The translations under genes and the position numbers were made by a program. The notes below the pieces were generated by a model. That model worked only from the letters and a program-made list of their open reading frames with translations, searched no databases and had not been told where the DNA came from. Below are positions 35,257 to 43,423 of a DNA stretch of 64,000 nucleotides, one piece after another. Source of the stretch: Pseudoxanthobacter soli DSM 19599 (GTDB taxonomy: Bacteria; Pseudomonadota; Alphaproteobacteria; Rhizobiales; Segnochrobactraceae); the NCBI RefSeq assembly GCF_900148505.1, contig NZ_FRXO01000008.1:1-64000 (forward strand), in the 5' to 3' direction. The first letter of the stretch is position 1. Each line of letters opens with the position of its first letter.

Positions 35257-36177
35257 TCAGGCGAGCGTCACCCGGGCGCGCGGCTCGGCGGCGAGCGCCT
35301 GCAATGCCTCGGCGACCTCGGCAATGGCCGGGGCTTCGAGATCGCGCAGCGGCGGGCGCACATGGCCGCCGTCGAAGCCGCGCAGCGCCATCGCCGCCTT
35401 GGTCGTCTGCGGCTGGCCGTGACGGCGGGCGAGCGCGCGGAACGGGTACCACAGCCGGTGCAGGTCGCGCGCGGTCGCGGCGTCGCCGGCTTCCAGCGCG
35501 CGATAGGTCGCCAGGATGAGTTCCGGCAGCGCGCATGAATTGGTGGACGAGATGCCGTCGAAGCCGGCCATCATCGGCCCGAGGAACGCCAGATCCGACG
35601 CACAGAACAGCCGGATGCGGCCGGACAGCCGGTTGGCGATGCGGTCGATGACCGCCACCGACAGGTCGCCCTGCTTGACGCCGACGACGTCCGGGACGTC
35701 CGCCAGCCGCTCCAGCACGTCGGGCTGGAGGGTGATGCCGATGCCGGGGGCGTTGTAGACGAGGATGCCGGTCTTCGAGAGCGGCGCCATCTCCTCGAAG
35801 AACGAGACGATCTGGCCGTCGGTGACCTCCGACACATAGGGCGGCGTCACCATCGGCAGGCCGCCGAGATCGCCGGCGAGCGCGGTCAGGTCGCGCACCG
35901 TGCGGGCATCGGACCCGGCCGAGCACAGCATGACCGGAACCCGGTCGCCGACGATGTCCATGACGGTGCGGAACAGATCCGCGCGCTCGTCCGCCGACAT
36001 CGCCGGGAACTCGCCGTAGGTGCCGCCGATCAGGATGCCATCGTAGCCGAGCCCGATGACGCGCTCGACCGAACGGGCGAGGCCCGCCTTGTCGATGGCG
36101 CCGTCGGAATCGAACGGCGTGACCGTGATGTTGAAAAGACCCGCGAGACGCGCGCGGGATTCGGCGATGTCCTTCAT
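35257..36177 (-). CDS. DapA-family (N-acetylneuraminate lyase/dihydrodipicolinate synthase) aldolase
   Basis: A 306-residue class I lyase with TIM-barrel fold. The Schiff-base Lys168 (VVGVKQGD) and Tyr141 (LVYNAPG) are present, and the substrate loop is GGTYGE (51-56) instead of the usual GTTGE of DHDPS. It is therefore probably a catabolic 2-oxoacid aldolase or deaminase/dehydratase, not lysine biosynthetic DapA. It is the last gene of the amino-acid ABC operon, 166 bases behind the M24 gene. ATG 36177 chosen as the family start. Confidence 0.85.
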   Translation of the reverse strand: MKDIAESRARLAGLFNITVTPFDSDGAIDKAGLARSVERVIGLGYDGILIGGTYGEFPAMSADERADLFRTVMDIVGDRVPVMLCSAGSDARTVRDLTALAGDLGGLPMVTPPYVSEVTDGQIVSFFEEMAPLSKTGILVYNAPGIGITLQPDVLERLADVPDVVGVKQGDLSVAVIDRIANRLSGRIRLFCASDLAFLGPMMAGFDGISSTNSCALPELILATYRALEAGDAATARDLHRLWYPFRALARRHGQPQTTKAAMALRGFDGGHVRPPLRDLEAPAIAEVAEALQALAAEPRARVTLA

Positions 36178-36343
36178 GACAGCCTGCCTTGTGATCGATG
36201 GCCTGGAGCGCGCTTCGCCGGGCATGCCGCCCGCGTGAGCGGTGCGCTCGAAATGCGGAGATCGGGGCGCATCAGGGAATGCGCCCCGTGTCGATGGACG
36301 GTGCCGCGCGGGACATGCCCCGGGCGGACATTCGGGCGCGGCG

Positions 36344-37519
36344 TCAGACCGCGATTTCGCGGAAGCTGCGGTCGACGGTGCCCAGCACCTTGCAGCCGGT
36401 TTCCGTGACGACGATGGTCTCGCTGACGCCCACCGTGAAGCGGCCGTAGACGCGCAGCGCCGGCGGCAGATGGAACGCCATGCCCGGAACGAGCGGCGTC
36501 TTCACCCCGGTGTTGAGGCTGAGGATGCTGCCCTCGCCCCAGTCCGGCGCGAACGAGATGCCGACGCTGTAGCCGAGCCGCTTGCGGAAGTTGTCGGTGT
36601 AGCCGGCGGCGTCGATCACCTTCTGGCAGGCGAGATGTGGCACTTCGCAGGCGACGCCCGGCTTGATGGCGTCGAGCGAGACGGCGAGCGCCTCCTGGCA
36701 CACCTTCATCATCTCCACCGCCTCGGCGGGGGGCTTGCCGATCCACACCGAGCGCATCAGCGCGGCGTGGTAGCGGTCGTGGCAGGCGGCCATCTCGAGG
36801 AAGGCCGGATCGCCGGCTTCAAGCCGCCGCCGCTTCCAGGTGCCGTGGGGCACGCCGCTGCGCGGACCGGAGGAGACCAGCGGCTCCATGCCCATATATT
36901 CCGAGCCGGCCGCGATCGCCGCGCCCATCATCGCCGCGACGAGGTCGTTCTCGGTGGCGCCCGGCAGCACGGCGGCGAGGCCGGCATTGAGGCCGGCATC
37001 GACATAGGCCGCCGCGCGCTCAAGCTTCTCCACCTCGAGCGGCGACTTCACCGCGCGCAGCTTCTCCACGATGCCGGCGGCATCGTGCACCGTGCCGAGC
37101 GCGGACTGCAGCGCCTCGTAGGTCGCGATCGGCAGGAACCAGCCGCGCTTATCGATGGCGACGCGCTTGCCCTTGAGGCCCTTCGCCGCGATCAGCGCCA
37201 TCAGGAACGCGACCGGATCGTCGCTGTCCTGGTAGATCGCCGCATCCGAAATGAAGGTGTTGGCGATGAAGTTGAAATATTCGAGCTGCCGCACCACGAA
37301 CGCGGGCTCGCCCTCCACCGGCAGCACCAGCGCCTGGAAGGTGTAGTAGCCCGGGGTCTGCTGGCCGGTGAGATAGAAGATGTTCTCCGGGCCGGTCACG
37401 ATCATCACGTCGATGCCGGCCTCGACCAGTCCCTGGCGGGCCCGGGCGACGCGCGCATCGTACTCGGCCTTCGGGAAGGCGGATTCCTGTCCCTGGACCA
37501 CGCCTGCGGTGGCGGTCAT
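36344..37519 (-). CDS. M24-fold creatinase/DoeA-like hydrolase without usual metal ligands
   Basis: A 391-residue protein with the pita-bread fold of Xaa-Pro peptidases and creatinase (N-domain about 15-150, catalytic domain 160-390). The five metal ligands of M24 peptidases are mostly lost: the first Asp region reads FLEMAACHDRYHAALMRSV, the GHGIG region reads YSVGIS, and the Glu before the last strand is replaced (GMAFHLPP); only SETIVVTETG keeps its Glu. This resembles metal-independent members such as creatinase or ectoine hydrolase DoeA. It likely cleaves a C-N bond of a small compound. ATG 37519 starts right behind the stop of the enolase-superfamily gene. Confidence 0.8.
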   Translation of the reverse strand: MTATAGVVQGQESAFPKAEYDARVARARQGLVEAGIDVMIVTGPENIFYLTGQQTPGYYTFQALVLPVEGEPAFVVRQLEYFNFIANTFISDAAIYQDSDDPVAFLMALIAAKGLKGKRVAIDKRGWFLPIATYEALQSALGTVHDAAGIVEKLRAVKSPLEVEKLERAAAYVDAGLNAGLAAVLPGATENDLVAAMMGAAIAAGSEYMGMEPLVSSGPRSGVPHGTWKRRRLEAGDPAFLEMAACHDRYHAALMRSVWIGKPPAEAVEMMKVCQEALAVSLDAIKPGVACEVPHLACQKVIDAAGYTDNFRKRLGYSVGISFAPDWGEGSILSLNTGVKTPLVPGMAFHLPPALRVYGRFTVGVSETIVVTETGCKVLGTVDRSFREIAV

Positions 37520-37520
37520 G

Positions 37521-38648
37521 TCACGAAAACTCCCTGATGAGATGCGTCCGCGACGCATCGAACGAAAGGCCGAGGCCGGGACGCGACGGCACCGCGACGC
37601 GGCCGTCGGCATAGGCGAGACCGGCGGCCGGATCGTCGGCGAGGCCGTCGGCGCCGTAGAGTTCCGCGAAGTCCGGGCGGCTCGCGGCGGCGAGGTGCAG
37701 CGCGGCGGCGGTCGCAAGCCCGCCCTCGTTCATCTGGCCGATCATGAACGGGACGCCCGCCGCCTTCAGGAGCCGGACGGCCTGGAGCGCGGGATTAAGA
37801 CCGCCGAGCTTGACGAGCTTGAGGTGCGCCATCAGCCCGCCGCCGGCATCCGCTATGCGGGCGACGTCGTCGAGGCCCTTGACGCTCTCGTCGAGCATGA
37901 CAGGGATCGGGCTTTCTGCGGCGAGGAGCGCGAGGCCCTGCCAGTCGCCAGGCGCGACCGGCTGCTCGACATAGGCGAGGCCGAACGGCGCCAGCGCATC
38001 GAGGTGTGCGAACGCCGCGGCGAGATCCCACGCGCCGTTGGCATCGGCCGCGAGCTTGATGCCGTCGCCGAACCGCTCGCGCAGCAGGGCGACGCGGCGG
38101 ATGTCGTCGCAAATGTCGCCGGCGCCGATGCGCACCTTGAGGTCGCGGAAGCCGCGGGCGACATAGGCCTCGGCGCGGGCCATGAACACGCTGTCGGACG
38201 AGACGAACAGGGTCTGGTTGCTCGGCCACGAGATCGCGGCGCCGCCGGAGAGGCCGCCGGGATCGCCACCCGGCATGGCACCGGCGAGCAGCGCGGCGAC
38301 CGGCAGCCCGGCCCGCTTCGCCACGAGATCGTGCAGCGCGCAATCGACCAGCGTGCGCACCGGCGCGCTCGCACCGGACAGGACCGTTGGCGGCTCGGCG
38401 AGAAGCCCGGCCGGGTCGGCGGACCAGTCGAGGGCGCCGGCGACCTCCACCGCTTCCGCCAGCACCGCCTCGGCGGCGAGCCCGTTGAGATAGGCGATGT
38501 TGAGGCGCACCTCGCCCGTCGCCACCACATCGCCGCCGTCGAGCCGGAGATAGAGCGTGTCGAGCCCGTCGATCCGGCCGGACGAGGCGGTGTGCAGCAC
38601 CAGGCCGCCGCCATAGGCCAGCATCGCGCGGTGAAGCGAGGCGCGCAT
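37521..38648 (-). CDS. Enolase-superfamily racemase/epimerase or lactonizing enzyme
   Basis: A 375-residue protein of the mandelate racemase/muconate lactonizing group. The metal ligands are Asp202 (ADANGAW), Glu228 (YVEQP) and Asp253 (MLDES); Lys277/Lys280 in HLKLVKLGG is the base on strand 6. On strand 2 the motif is Lys171-Val-Arg173, so KxR and not KxK. By context with an amino-acid transporter and an M20 enzyme, an N-acyl-amino-acid or dipeptide racemase/epimerase is plausible. It is 3 bases behind the M20 gene. Confidence 0.82.
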   Translation of the reverse strand: MRASLHRAMLAYGGGLVLHTASSGRIDGLDTLYLRLDGGDVVATGEVRLNIAYLNGLAAEAVLAEAVEVAGALDWSADPAGLLAEPPTVLSGASAPVRTLVDCALHDLVAKRAGLPVAALLAGAMPGGDPGGLSGGAAISWPSNQTLFVSSDSVFMARAEAYVARGFRDLKVRIGAGDICDDIRRVALLRERFGDGIKLAADANGAWDLAAAFAHLDALAPFGLAYVEQPVAPGDWQGLALLAAESPIPVMLDESVKGLDDVARIADAGGGLMAHLKLVKLGGLNPALQAVRLLKAAGVPFMIGQMNEGGLATAAALHLAAASRPDFAELYGADGLADDPAAGLAYADGRVAVPSRPGLGLSFDASRTHLIREFS

Positions 38649-38651
38649 GGT

Positions 38652-39830
38652 TCAGGCCGTCAGCATGGCGAGCGCGATGTCGCGGTAGATCAGGCTCGAG
38701 GTCTCGAACTCGTCCACCGGCACGAACTCGTCGGCCTTGTGGGCGACGGAGAGCGTGCCCGGCCCGATCACGACGCCCTCGGCGCCGGTCGAGCGGAAAT
38801 GGACGAGGTCGCAGGCGCCCTGGAAGCCGAACGGGCCGGGATCGGCGATACCGTGGGCGCGGCAGGCGGCAAGGCTCGCCTGCACCACGGGACGGTCGGA
38901 CGCGGTTTCGGTGGCGCCGCCGGTGGTTGGCTTCCACGCCACGATCTCGGCACGCAGGCCGAAGCGCTCGTTGGCGCGGCGGAGCAGGCCGGCGATGTCG
39001 GCCTTGACGGCGTCCTCGTCCTCGCCCGGCACCAGACGGCGGTCGAGCAGGAGTTCGCAGGCCCCCGGCAGCACGTTGTCGGCATGGCCGCCGTGGATGC
39101 GCGTCACCGTCAGGCTGGCGCCGCCGACGAGCGGATGGGTGCGGTGGCGGACGTCGGTCTCGTGCTCTTCGGCGACCATCGAGATCAGCTCGGCAGCGCG
39201 GTAGATCGCGTTCTCGCCGAGGTGGGGCGAGCCGGAATGGGCGGGCACGCCGAGCACGCGGACGAGCGGGCGCAGGCTGCCCTTGTGAGCGGAATAGACG
39301 GTGTTCGAGGTCGGCTCGCCGACCACCACGAAATCGATCTTCGGCTTGCGCGAGGCATAGAGTTTCGCGCCCTCGCTGGCGATCTCCTCATCGGCGACGA
39401 ACACCGCGAGGAGCGTGCCGGACCAGGCGCTGCGATCGGCGGCGAGCATGCGCACAGCCTCAAGCATCGAGGCGAGCGGACCCTTGCAGTCGCAGGCACC
39501 GCGGCCGAACAGCTTGCCGTCGGCCTCGCGCAGCACGAAGGGATCGCCGGTCCAGCCGTCGCCGGCCGGCACCACGTCCATGTGGGTGTTGAAGGCGAAC
39601 ACCGGCCCGGGGCCGTTGACGAGGCGCGCCTCGACATTGACGCGGCCGGGCTTGTACTCGTCGAAGGCGATCTCGCATCCGAGCGCGGCCAAGCGGTCGC
39701 GCATGTAGATCGCGGCCTCGATCTCGCGGCCCGGCGGGTTCTCGGTGCGGATCGCGACAAGCTCCGCCAGTTCCCGCTTCATGCGGGCGAAATCCGGCGC
39801 GGTCGAGGGACGGGACATGACGGCACTCAT
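38652..39830 (-). CDS. M20 family metallohydrolase (ArgE/DapE-like)
   Basis: A 392-residue zinc hydrolase. Metal and catalytic residues are visible in THMDVVP, GRGACDCKG, VADEEIAS (catalytic Glu and ligand), VGEPT, and the final VAHKADEFV; a lid domain with AHSGSPHLGENA lies between. It removes acyl groups from amino acids or cleaves dipeptides. ATG 39830 overlaps the stop of the transporter ATPase (TGATG), so it is coupled to import; the substrate brought in is probably what it cleaves, though a cytoplasmic deacylase role for a later step is possible. Confidence 0.88.
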   Translation of the reverse strand: MSAVMSRPSTAPDFARMKRELAELVAIRTENPPGREIEAAIYMRDRLAALGCEIAFDEYKPGRVNVEARLVNGPGPVFAFNTHMDVVPAGDGWTGDPFVLREADGKLFGRGACDCKGPLASMLEAVRMLAADRSAWSGTLLAVFVADEEIASEGAKLYASRKPKIDFVVVGEPTSNTVYSAHKGSLRPLVRVLGVPAHSGSPHLGENAIYRAAELISMVAEEHETDVRHRTHPLVGGASLTVTRIHGGHADNVLPGACELLLDRRLVPGEDEDAVKADIAGLLRRANERFGLRAEIVAWKPTTGGATETASDRPVVQASLAACRAHGIADPGPFGFQGACDLVHFRSTGAEGVVIGPGTLSVAHKADEFVPVDEFETSSLIYRDIALAMLTA

Positions 39831-40621
39831 CAATGGAGGATCTGGTCGAGGAAGTGGCGGGCGCGCTCGTTGACGGAGCCGCCGAAGAACGCCTCGCTGG
39901 ACGCGGTCTCGACGATCTCGCCGGATTCCATGAAGACGATCTTGTCGGCGGCGCGACGGGCGAAGCCCATCTCGTGGGTGACGACGAGGCTGGTCATGCC
40001 TTCGGCGGACAGATCGGCCATGACGTCCAGCACCTCGCGGATCATCTCCGGGTCGAGGGCCGAGGTCGGCTCGTCGTAGAGCATCAGCTTCGGCTTCATG
40101 GCGAGCGCGCGGGCGATGGCGACGCGCTGCTGCTGGCCGCCGGAGAGCTCGTCCGGGAAGGCGTCGGCCTTGTCGGGAATGCGGACCTTGCCGAGCAGGT
40201 CGACGGCGATGTCGTGGGCGTCGGCGCGGGACAGCCCGAGCACCTTCATGGGCGCGAGCATGATGTTCTCTGCCGCCGAGAGGTGCTGGAACAGCTCGAA
40301 ATTCTGGAACACCATGCCGATCTGGCGGCGGATGCGCGGCGCGTTCTTCAGATCGGCGGTGATGTTGGCGCCCTCGAAGAAGATGTCGCCGCCGTCGGCG
40401 GGTTCCAGCAGGTTGACGCAGCGCAGCAGCGTCGACTTGCCCGAGCCGGAGGGACCGATCAGCACCACGGTCTCGCCGCGGGCGACGTCGAGCGAACAGC
40501 GCTTGAGGATGCGCAGATGGCCGAAGCTCTTGTCGATGCCGACGATCTCAAGAAGCTTGCCTTCCCGACCGGCGTGCGATGCGGCGGCGTTCGGCGGAAC
40601 GGCGGTCTGATCAGCGGACAT
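39830..40621 (-). CDS. Polar amino-acid ABC transporter ATPase
   Basis: A 263-residue GlnQ-like ATPase: Walker A GPSGSGKST, signature LSGGQQQRVAIARAL, DEPTSALDPEM and the His switch VVTHEMGFA. ATG 40621 has GGAG eight bases upstream and overlaps the permease stop by 11 bases; an in-frame start at 40639 is less likely. It works with the permease and binding protein just upstream in the operon. Confidence 0.93.
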   Translation of the reverse strand: MSADQTAVPPNAAASHAGREGKLLEIVGIDKSFGHLRILKRCSLDVARGETVVLIGPSGSGKSTLLRCVNLLEPADGGDIFFEGANITADLKNAPRIRRQIGMVFQNFELFQHLSAAENIMLAPMKVLGLSRADAHDIAVDLLGKVRIPDKADAFPDELSGGQQQRVAIARALAMKPKLMLYDEPTSALDPEMIREVLDVMADLSAEGMTSLVVTHEMGFARRAADKIVFMESGEIVETASSEAFFGGSVNERARHFLDQILH

Positions 40622-41339
40622 CGGCGCGCTCCGTGGCAAGCATGAGCCGGTCGAGCAGCGGGCGCTTCTCGCGGCGGCGGCGCTTCTTGGGGTCGAGCCA
40701 GCGTTCCAGCAGGGCCTGCAGCACCATGAAGATCGTGGTGAGCGCGAGATAGTAGACGCCGGCCGCCGTCAGGGCCTCGAAATAGCGGAAGGTGGCGCTG
40801 GCGGCCTGGTTGGCGACCAGCAGCAGTTCCTCCACCGCGATCACCGAGACGAGCGCGCTGGTCTTCAGCATGCCGATCATCTGGTTGCCCATCGGCGGCA
40901 GCACGATGCGGGCGGCCTGGGGCAGCACGATGTGGCGCATCACCTGCGTCGTGCTCATGCCGAGCGCGAGGCCGGCGGTGCGCTGACCCTTCTTCACCGC
41001 GTCGAGACCCGAACGCAGGATCTCCGCCATATAGGCGCCCTCGTTGAGGGCGAGAGCGATCACCGCACTCAGGAACGCCGACAGGCGGATGCCGAAGCTC
41101 GGCAGCACGTTGTAGATGAAGATGATCTGGAACAGCACCGGCGTGCCGCGGAACAGCCAGAGATAGAACAGCGTAACGACCTGCAGGAGGCGCAGGCGCG
41201 TCTCCTGCATCAGGGCGATGACGAGCCCCGCCAGAACGCCGAAGAACAGCGAGGTGACGGTGATCAGCAGGGTGAGCATCGCGCCGTGGAAGAAGACGGG
41301 CGAAACGATGTAGTCGAAGACGAGATCGAGCGACATCAT
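40611..41339 (-). CDS. Polar amino-acid ABC transporter permease
   Basis: A 242-residue HisM/GlnP-type membrane protein with about five helices. It has FRGTPVLFQIIF and the EAA loop EILRSGLDAVKKGQRTAGLALGMSTTQVMRHIVLPQA that contacts the ATPase. Only one permease gene is present, so it probably forms a homodimer. It lies 38 bases after the binding-protein gene. Confidence 0.93.
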   Translation of the reverse strand: MMSLDLVFDYIVSPVFFHGAMLTLLITVTSLFFGVLAGLVIALMQETRLRLLQVVTLFYLWLFRGTPVLFQIIFIYNVLPSFGIRLSAFLSAVIALALNEGAYMAEILRSGLDAVKKGQRTAGLALGMSTTQVMRHIVLPQAARIVLPPMGNQMIGMLKTSALVSVIAVEELLLVANQAASATFRYFEALTAAGVYYLALTTIFMVLQALLERWLDPKKRRRREKRPLLDRLMLATERADVR

Positions 41340-41377
41340 GGCCGTCTTCTCCTGTCACGAGGGCGGGATGGAGCGGA

Positions 41378-42187
41378 TCAGTTGAAGATCGACACGGACG
41401 CCGGCAGCTTCCACTTCTCGATCAGCGCCTTGTAGGTGCCGTCCGCGACGATCTCCTTCAGGGCGGCCTTCAGCGCGTCCTGCATCGCCGTGTCGCCCTT
41501 GCGGGTGGCCATGCCGACCGAGGTGTTGGACTCGAATTCCTCGCCGACGGTCTCGAACACGCCGGGCACTTCCTGCAGCAGCATCACGGCGCCGGGGGTG
41601 GAGTCGTAATAGGCGTCGGCGCGGCCCTGGCGGAGCGACAGCGCGGAATCCTGGGCGGTCGGCAGCGTCAGCACCTTCACCGCGCCCTTGCCGGCATCCT
41701 GGCAGCGCTTGTCGTCGGCGCGGGCCTGGCTTTCCTCGATGCCGCCGAGGGTGACGGCGATGGTCTTGCCGCAGAGCGAGTCGTCGCGGCCGGTGATCTT
41801 GGCCGGGTTGCCGGCCTGCACGATCACCATGTTGCCGATCTTGAGGTAGGGCACGAAGTCCACCTGCTCGGCGCGGGCGGGGTTCATGTACATGGCCGAG
41901 TTGATGAGGTCGATGCGGCCGCCCTGCAGCGCCGGGATCAGGCCCTTGAACTCCATGTTCATGGCCTTGGGCTCGGCACCGAGCTTCTTGGCCAGCGCAT
42001 CGATCAGGTCGATGTCGAAGCCGGTCAGCTTGCCGTCCTTCTGGAACTCGAAGGGCGCGAAGGTGGCGGCGACGCCGTAGGTGATGGCGCCCGGCTCGAC
42101 GAGGCCGGTCTTGGGCAGTTCGGCGGCCGCGGCGGCGTGGGCGACGCCGAGCGGAAGGACGAGGGCGGCGAGGAAGCGGCGGAGCAT
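41378..42187 (-). CDS. Polar amino-acid ABC transporter substrate-binding protein
   Basis: A 269-residue periplasmic protein with signal peptide (LRRFLAALVLPLGVAHAAAA) and the family 3 binding fold: YGVAATFAPFEFQKDGKLTGFDIDLIDALAKKLG, and SVGMATRKGDTAMQDALKAAL near the end. ATG 42187 was chosen at the signal peptide; the frame is open far upstream without match. It is the first gene of the seven-gene operon and is divergent from the GntR regulator. It binds an amino acid or related small compound. Confidence 0.9.
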   Translation of the reverse strand: MLRRFLAALVLPLGVAHAAAAAELPKTGLVEPGAITYGVAATFAPFEFQKDGKLTGFDIDLIDALAKKLGAEPKAMNMEFKGLIPALQGGRIDLINSAMYMNPARAEQVDFVPYLKIGNMVIVQAGNPAKITGRDDSLCGKTIAVTLGGIEESQARADDKRCQDAGKGAVKVLTLPTAQDSALSLRQGRADAYYDSTPGAVMLLQEVPGVFETVGEEFESNTSVGMATRKGDTAMQDALKAALKEIVADGTYKALIEKWKLPASVSIFN

Positions 42188-42318
42188 GGCGGTTCCCTTG
42201 ATCGTGAGGTCTGGAAGGACCGGGTTGCGGCTGTCGTCGTTCTTATGATTGCACTTTATGAGGCGAATTATACAAATCCGATGCGCGCCGCTGTCAAGCG
42301 GATGCGGGGCCGGCCTGT

Positions 42319-42363
42319 GCACAAATGATGGACGGCCGCCGATCAAAAACGCATCATTTGTGC
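42319..42363. promoter_or_regulatory. 12-bp perfect inverted repeat in the operon control region
   Basis: GCACAAATGATG (42319-42330) and CATCATTTGTGC (42352-42363) are exact inverted copies 21 bases apart. They lie between the divergent amino-acid operon and its GntR gene and are good candidates for paired operator half-sites or a DNA loop. Confidence 0.5.
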
Positions 42364-42461
42364 CGACAAATCCCGAAAACGCGCGGCCGGCGGGCGCATC
42401 TGACGCACGATCGAAGCCTGCGCGGCAGCGGTGCGAGGGCTTGCCGGAGCACGCGGAAGCA

Positions 42462-42488
42462 TTGTATGTCGCGTCATTCCGCATACAA
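42462..42488. promoter_or_regulatory. Inverted repeat before the GntR gene
   Basis: TTGTATG (42462-42468) and CATACAA (42482-42488) are separated by 13 bases and end 11 bases before the GntR start. A related TTATACAAAT lies near the operon start. Candidate GntR/FCD operator allowing autoregulation. Confidence 0.5.
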
Positions 42489-42499
42489 ACGGGTGCACG

Positions 42500-43414
42500 A
42501 TGGCCCGCAGCTCGAGCCAGAGCCGATTCCGCCTCGCCAACCAAATCCTGGACGTCGTCCGCGAAGGACGGTTCGAACGGGGGCACCATCTGCGCGAGCA
42601 GCAGCTCGGCGACCTTCTTCAGGTTTCCCGCACGCCGGTGCGCGCCGCCCTGACGCTGCTCGCCGAGCGCGGCGTGGTCGAGGCGCGCCGCAACCAGGGC
42701 TTCTTCCTCAAGGCGACCCCGGACGAACTGCACCGCATCGCCATCGACGTGCCTTCGACCGCCGATCAGGACCTCTACGGCGAGATCGTGCAGGACCGGC
42801 TGGCCGGGCGGCTACCGGCCTCGTTCACGCAGGCGGAGATCGCCCGCCGCTACGATGTCGACCGCACGCTGCTGCAGCGCACGCTGTCGCGGCTGGTGGA
42901 CGACGGCCTGCTGGAGCGCAATGCCGGACGCGGCTGGACCTTCCTGCCGGCGCTGGACAGCGGGCTGGCGCTGCGGGCGAGCTACGAGTTCCGACGCATC
43001 ATCGAGCCGCAGGGCCTGCTGCTGCCGGACTTCCGGCCCGATCCCGCCGCGCTCGACCGCATCCGCCTGCAGCACATCTATCTGGAGGCGCATCCGCGCA
43101 TCGCCAGCGTGGACCCGAAGCAGCTGTTCGAGACCGACGCCTCGTTCCACGAGGCCATTGCCGGGTTCAGCGGCAACGCCTTCGTGCTTCAGGCCGTGCA
43201 GCAGCAGAACCGGCTGCGGCGCCTGCTCGAATTCAGCGGCTATGCCAACCGGCGGCGGGTGCGCGACTGGTGCCGCGAGCACCTCGCGATCCTCGATGCG
43301 GTGGCGGAGGGCGACAATGCCAAGGCGGCCGAGATCATGGGCACCCACCTCGGCAACGCCTATTCGGCCGCTCCCCCGATCACGGCCCGCGCACGGGAGA
43401 ACGGCGCCGGCTGA
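42500..43414 (+). CDS. GntR/FCD regulator with two winged helices
   Basis: A 304-residue regulator. Residues 10-70 are a GntR winged helix (LREQQLGDLLQVSRTPVRAALTLLAERGVV). Residues about 91-150 form a second similar DNA-binding unit (QAEIARRYDVDRTLLQRTLSRLVDDGLLERN). The FCD ligand domain follows (about 160-295), with ETDASFHEAIAGFSGN and REHLAILDAV holding metal-binding His/Asp. It is divergent from the amino-acid operon and probably its repressor. The ATG at 42500 was chosen because the domain starts there. Confidence 0.85.
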   Translation: MARSSSQSRFRLANQILDVVREGRFERGHHLREQQLGDLLQVSRTPVRAALTLLAERGVVEARRNQGFFLKATPDELHRIAIDVPSTADQDLYGEIVQDRLAGRLPASFTQAEIARRYDVDRTLLQRTLSRLVDDGLLERNAGRGWTFLPALDSGLALRASYEFRRIIEPQGLLLPDFRPDPAALDRIRLQHIYLEAHPRIASVDPKQLFETDASFHEAIAGFSGNAFVLQAVQQQNRLRRLLEFSGYANRRRVRDWCREHLAILDAVAEGDNAKAAEIMGTHLGNAYSAAPPITARARENGAG

Positions 43415-43423
43415 GAGCGGCGC

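Noticed and set aside
37380-40079. 899-residue plus-strand frame opposite the M24-to-ATPase genes
   Set aside because: Same kind of antisense shadow; catalytic motifs of several enzymes are on the minus strand.
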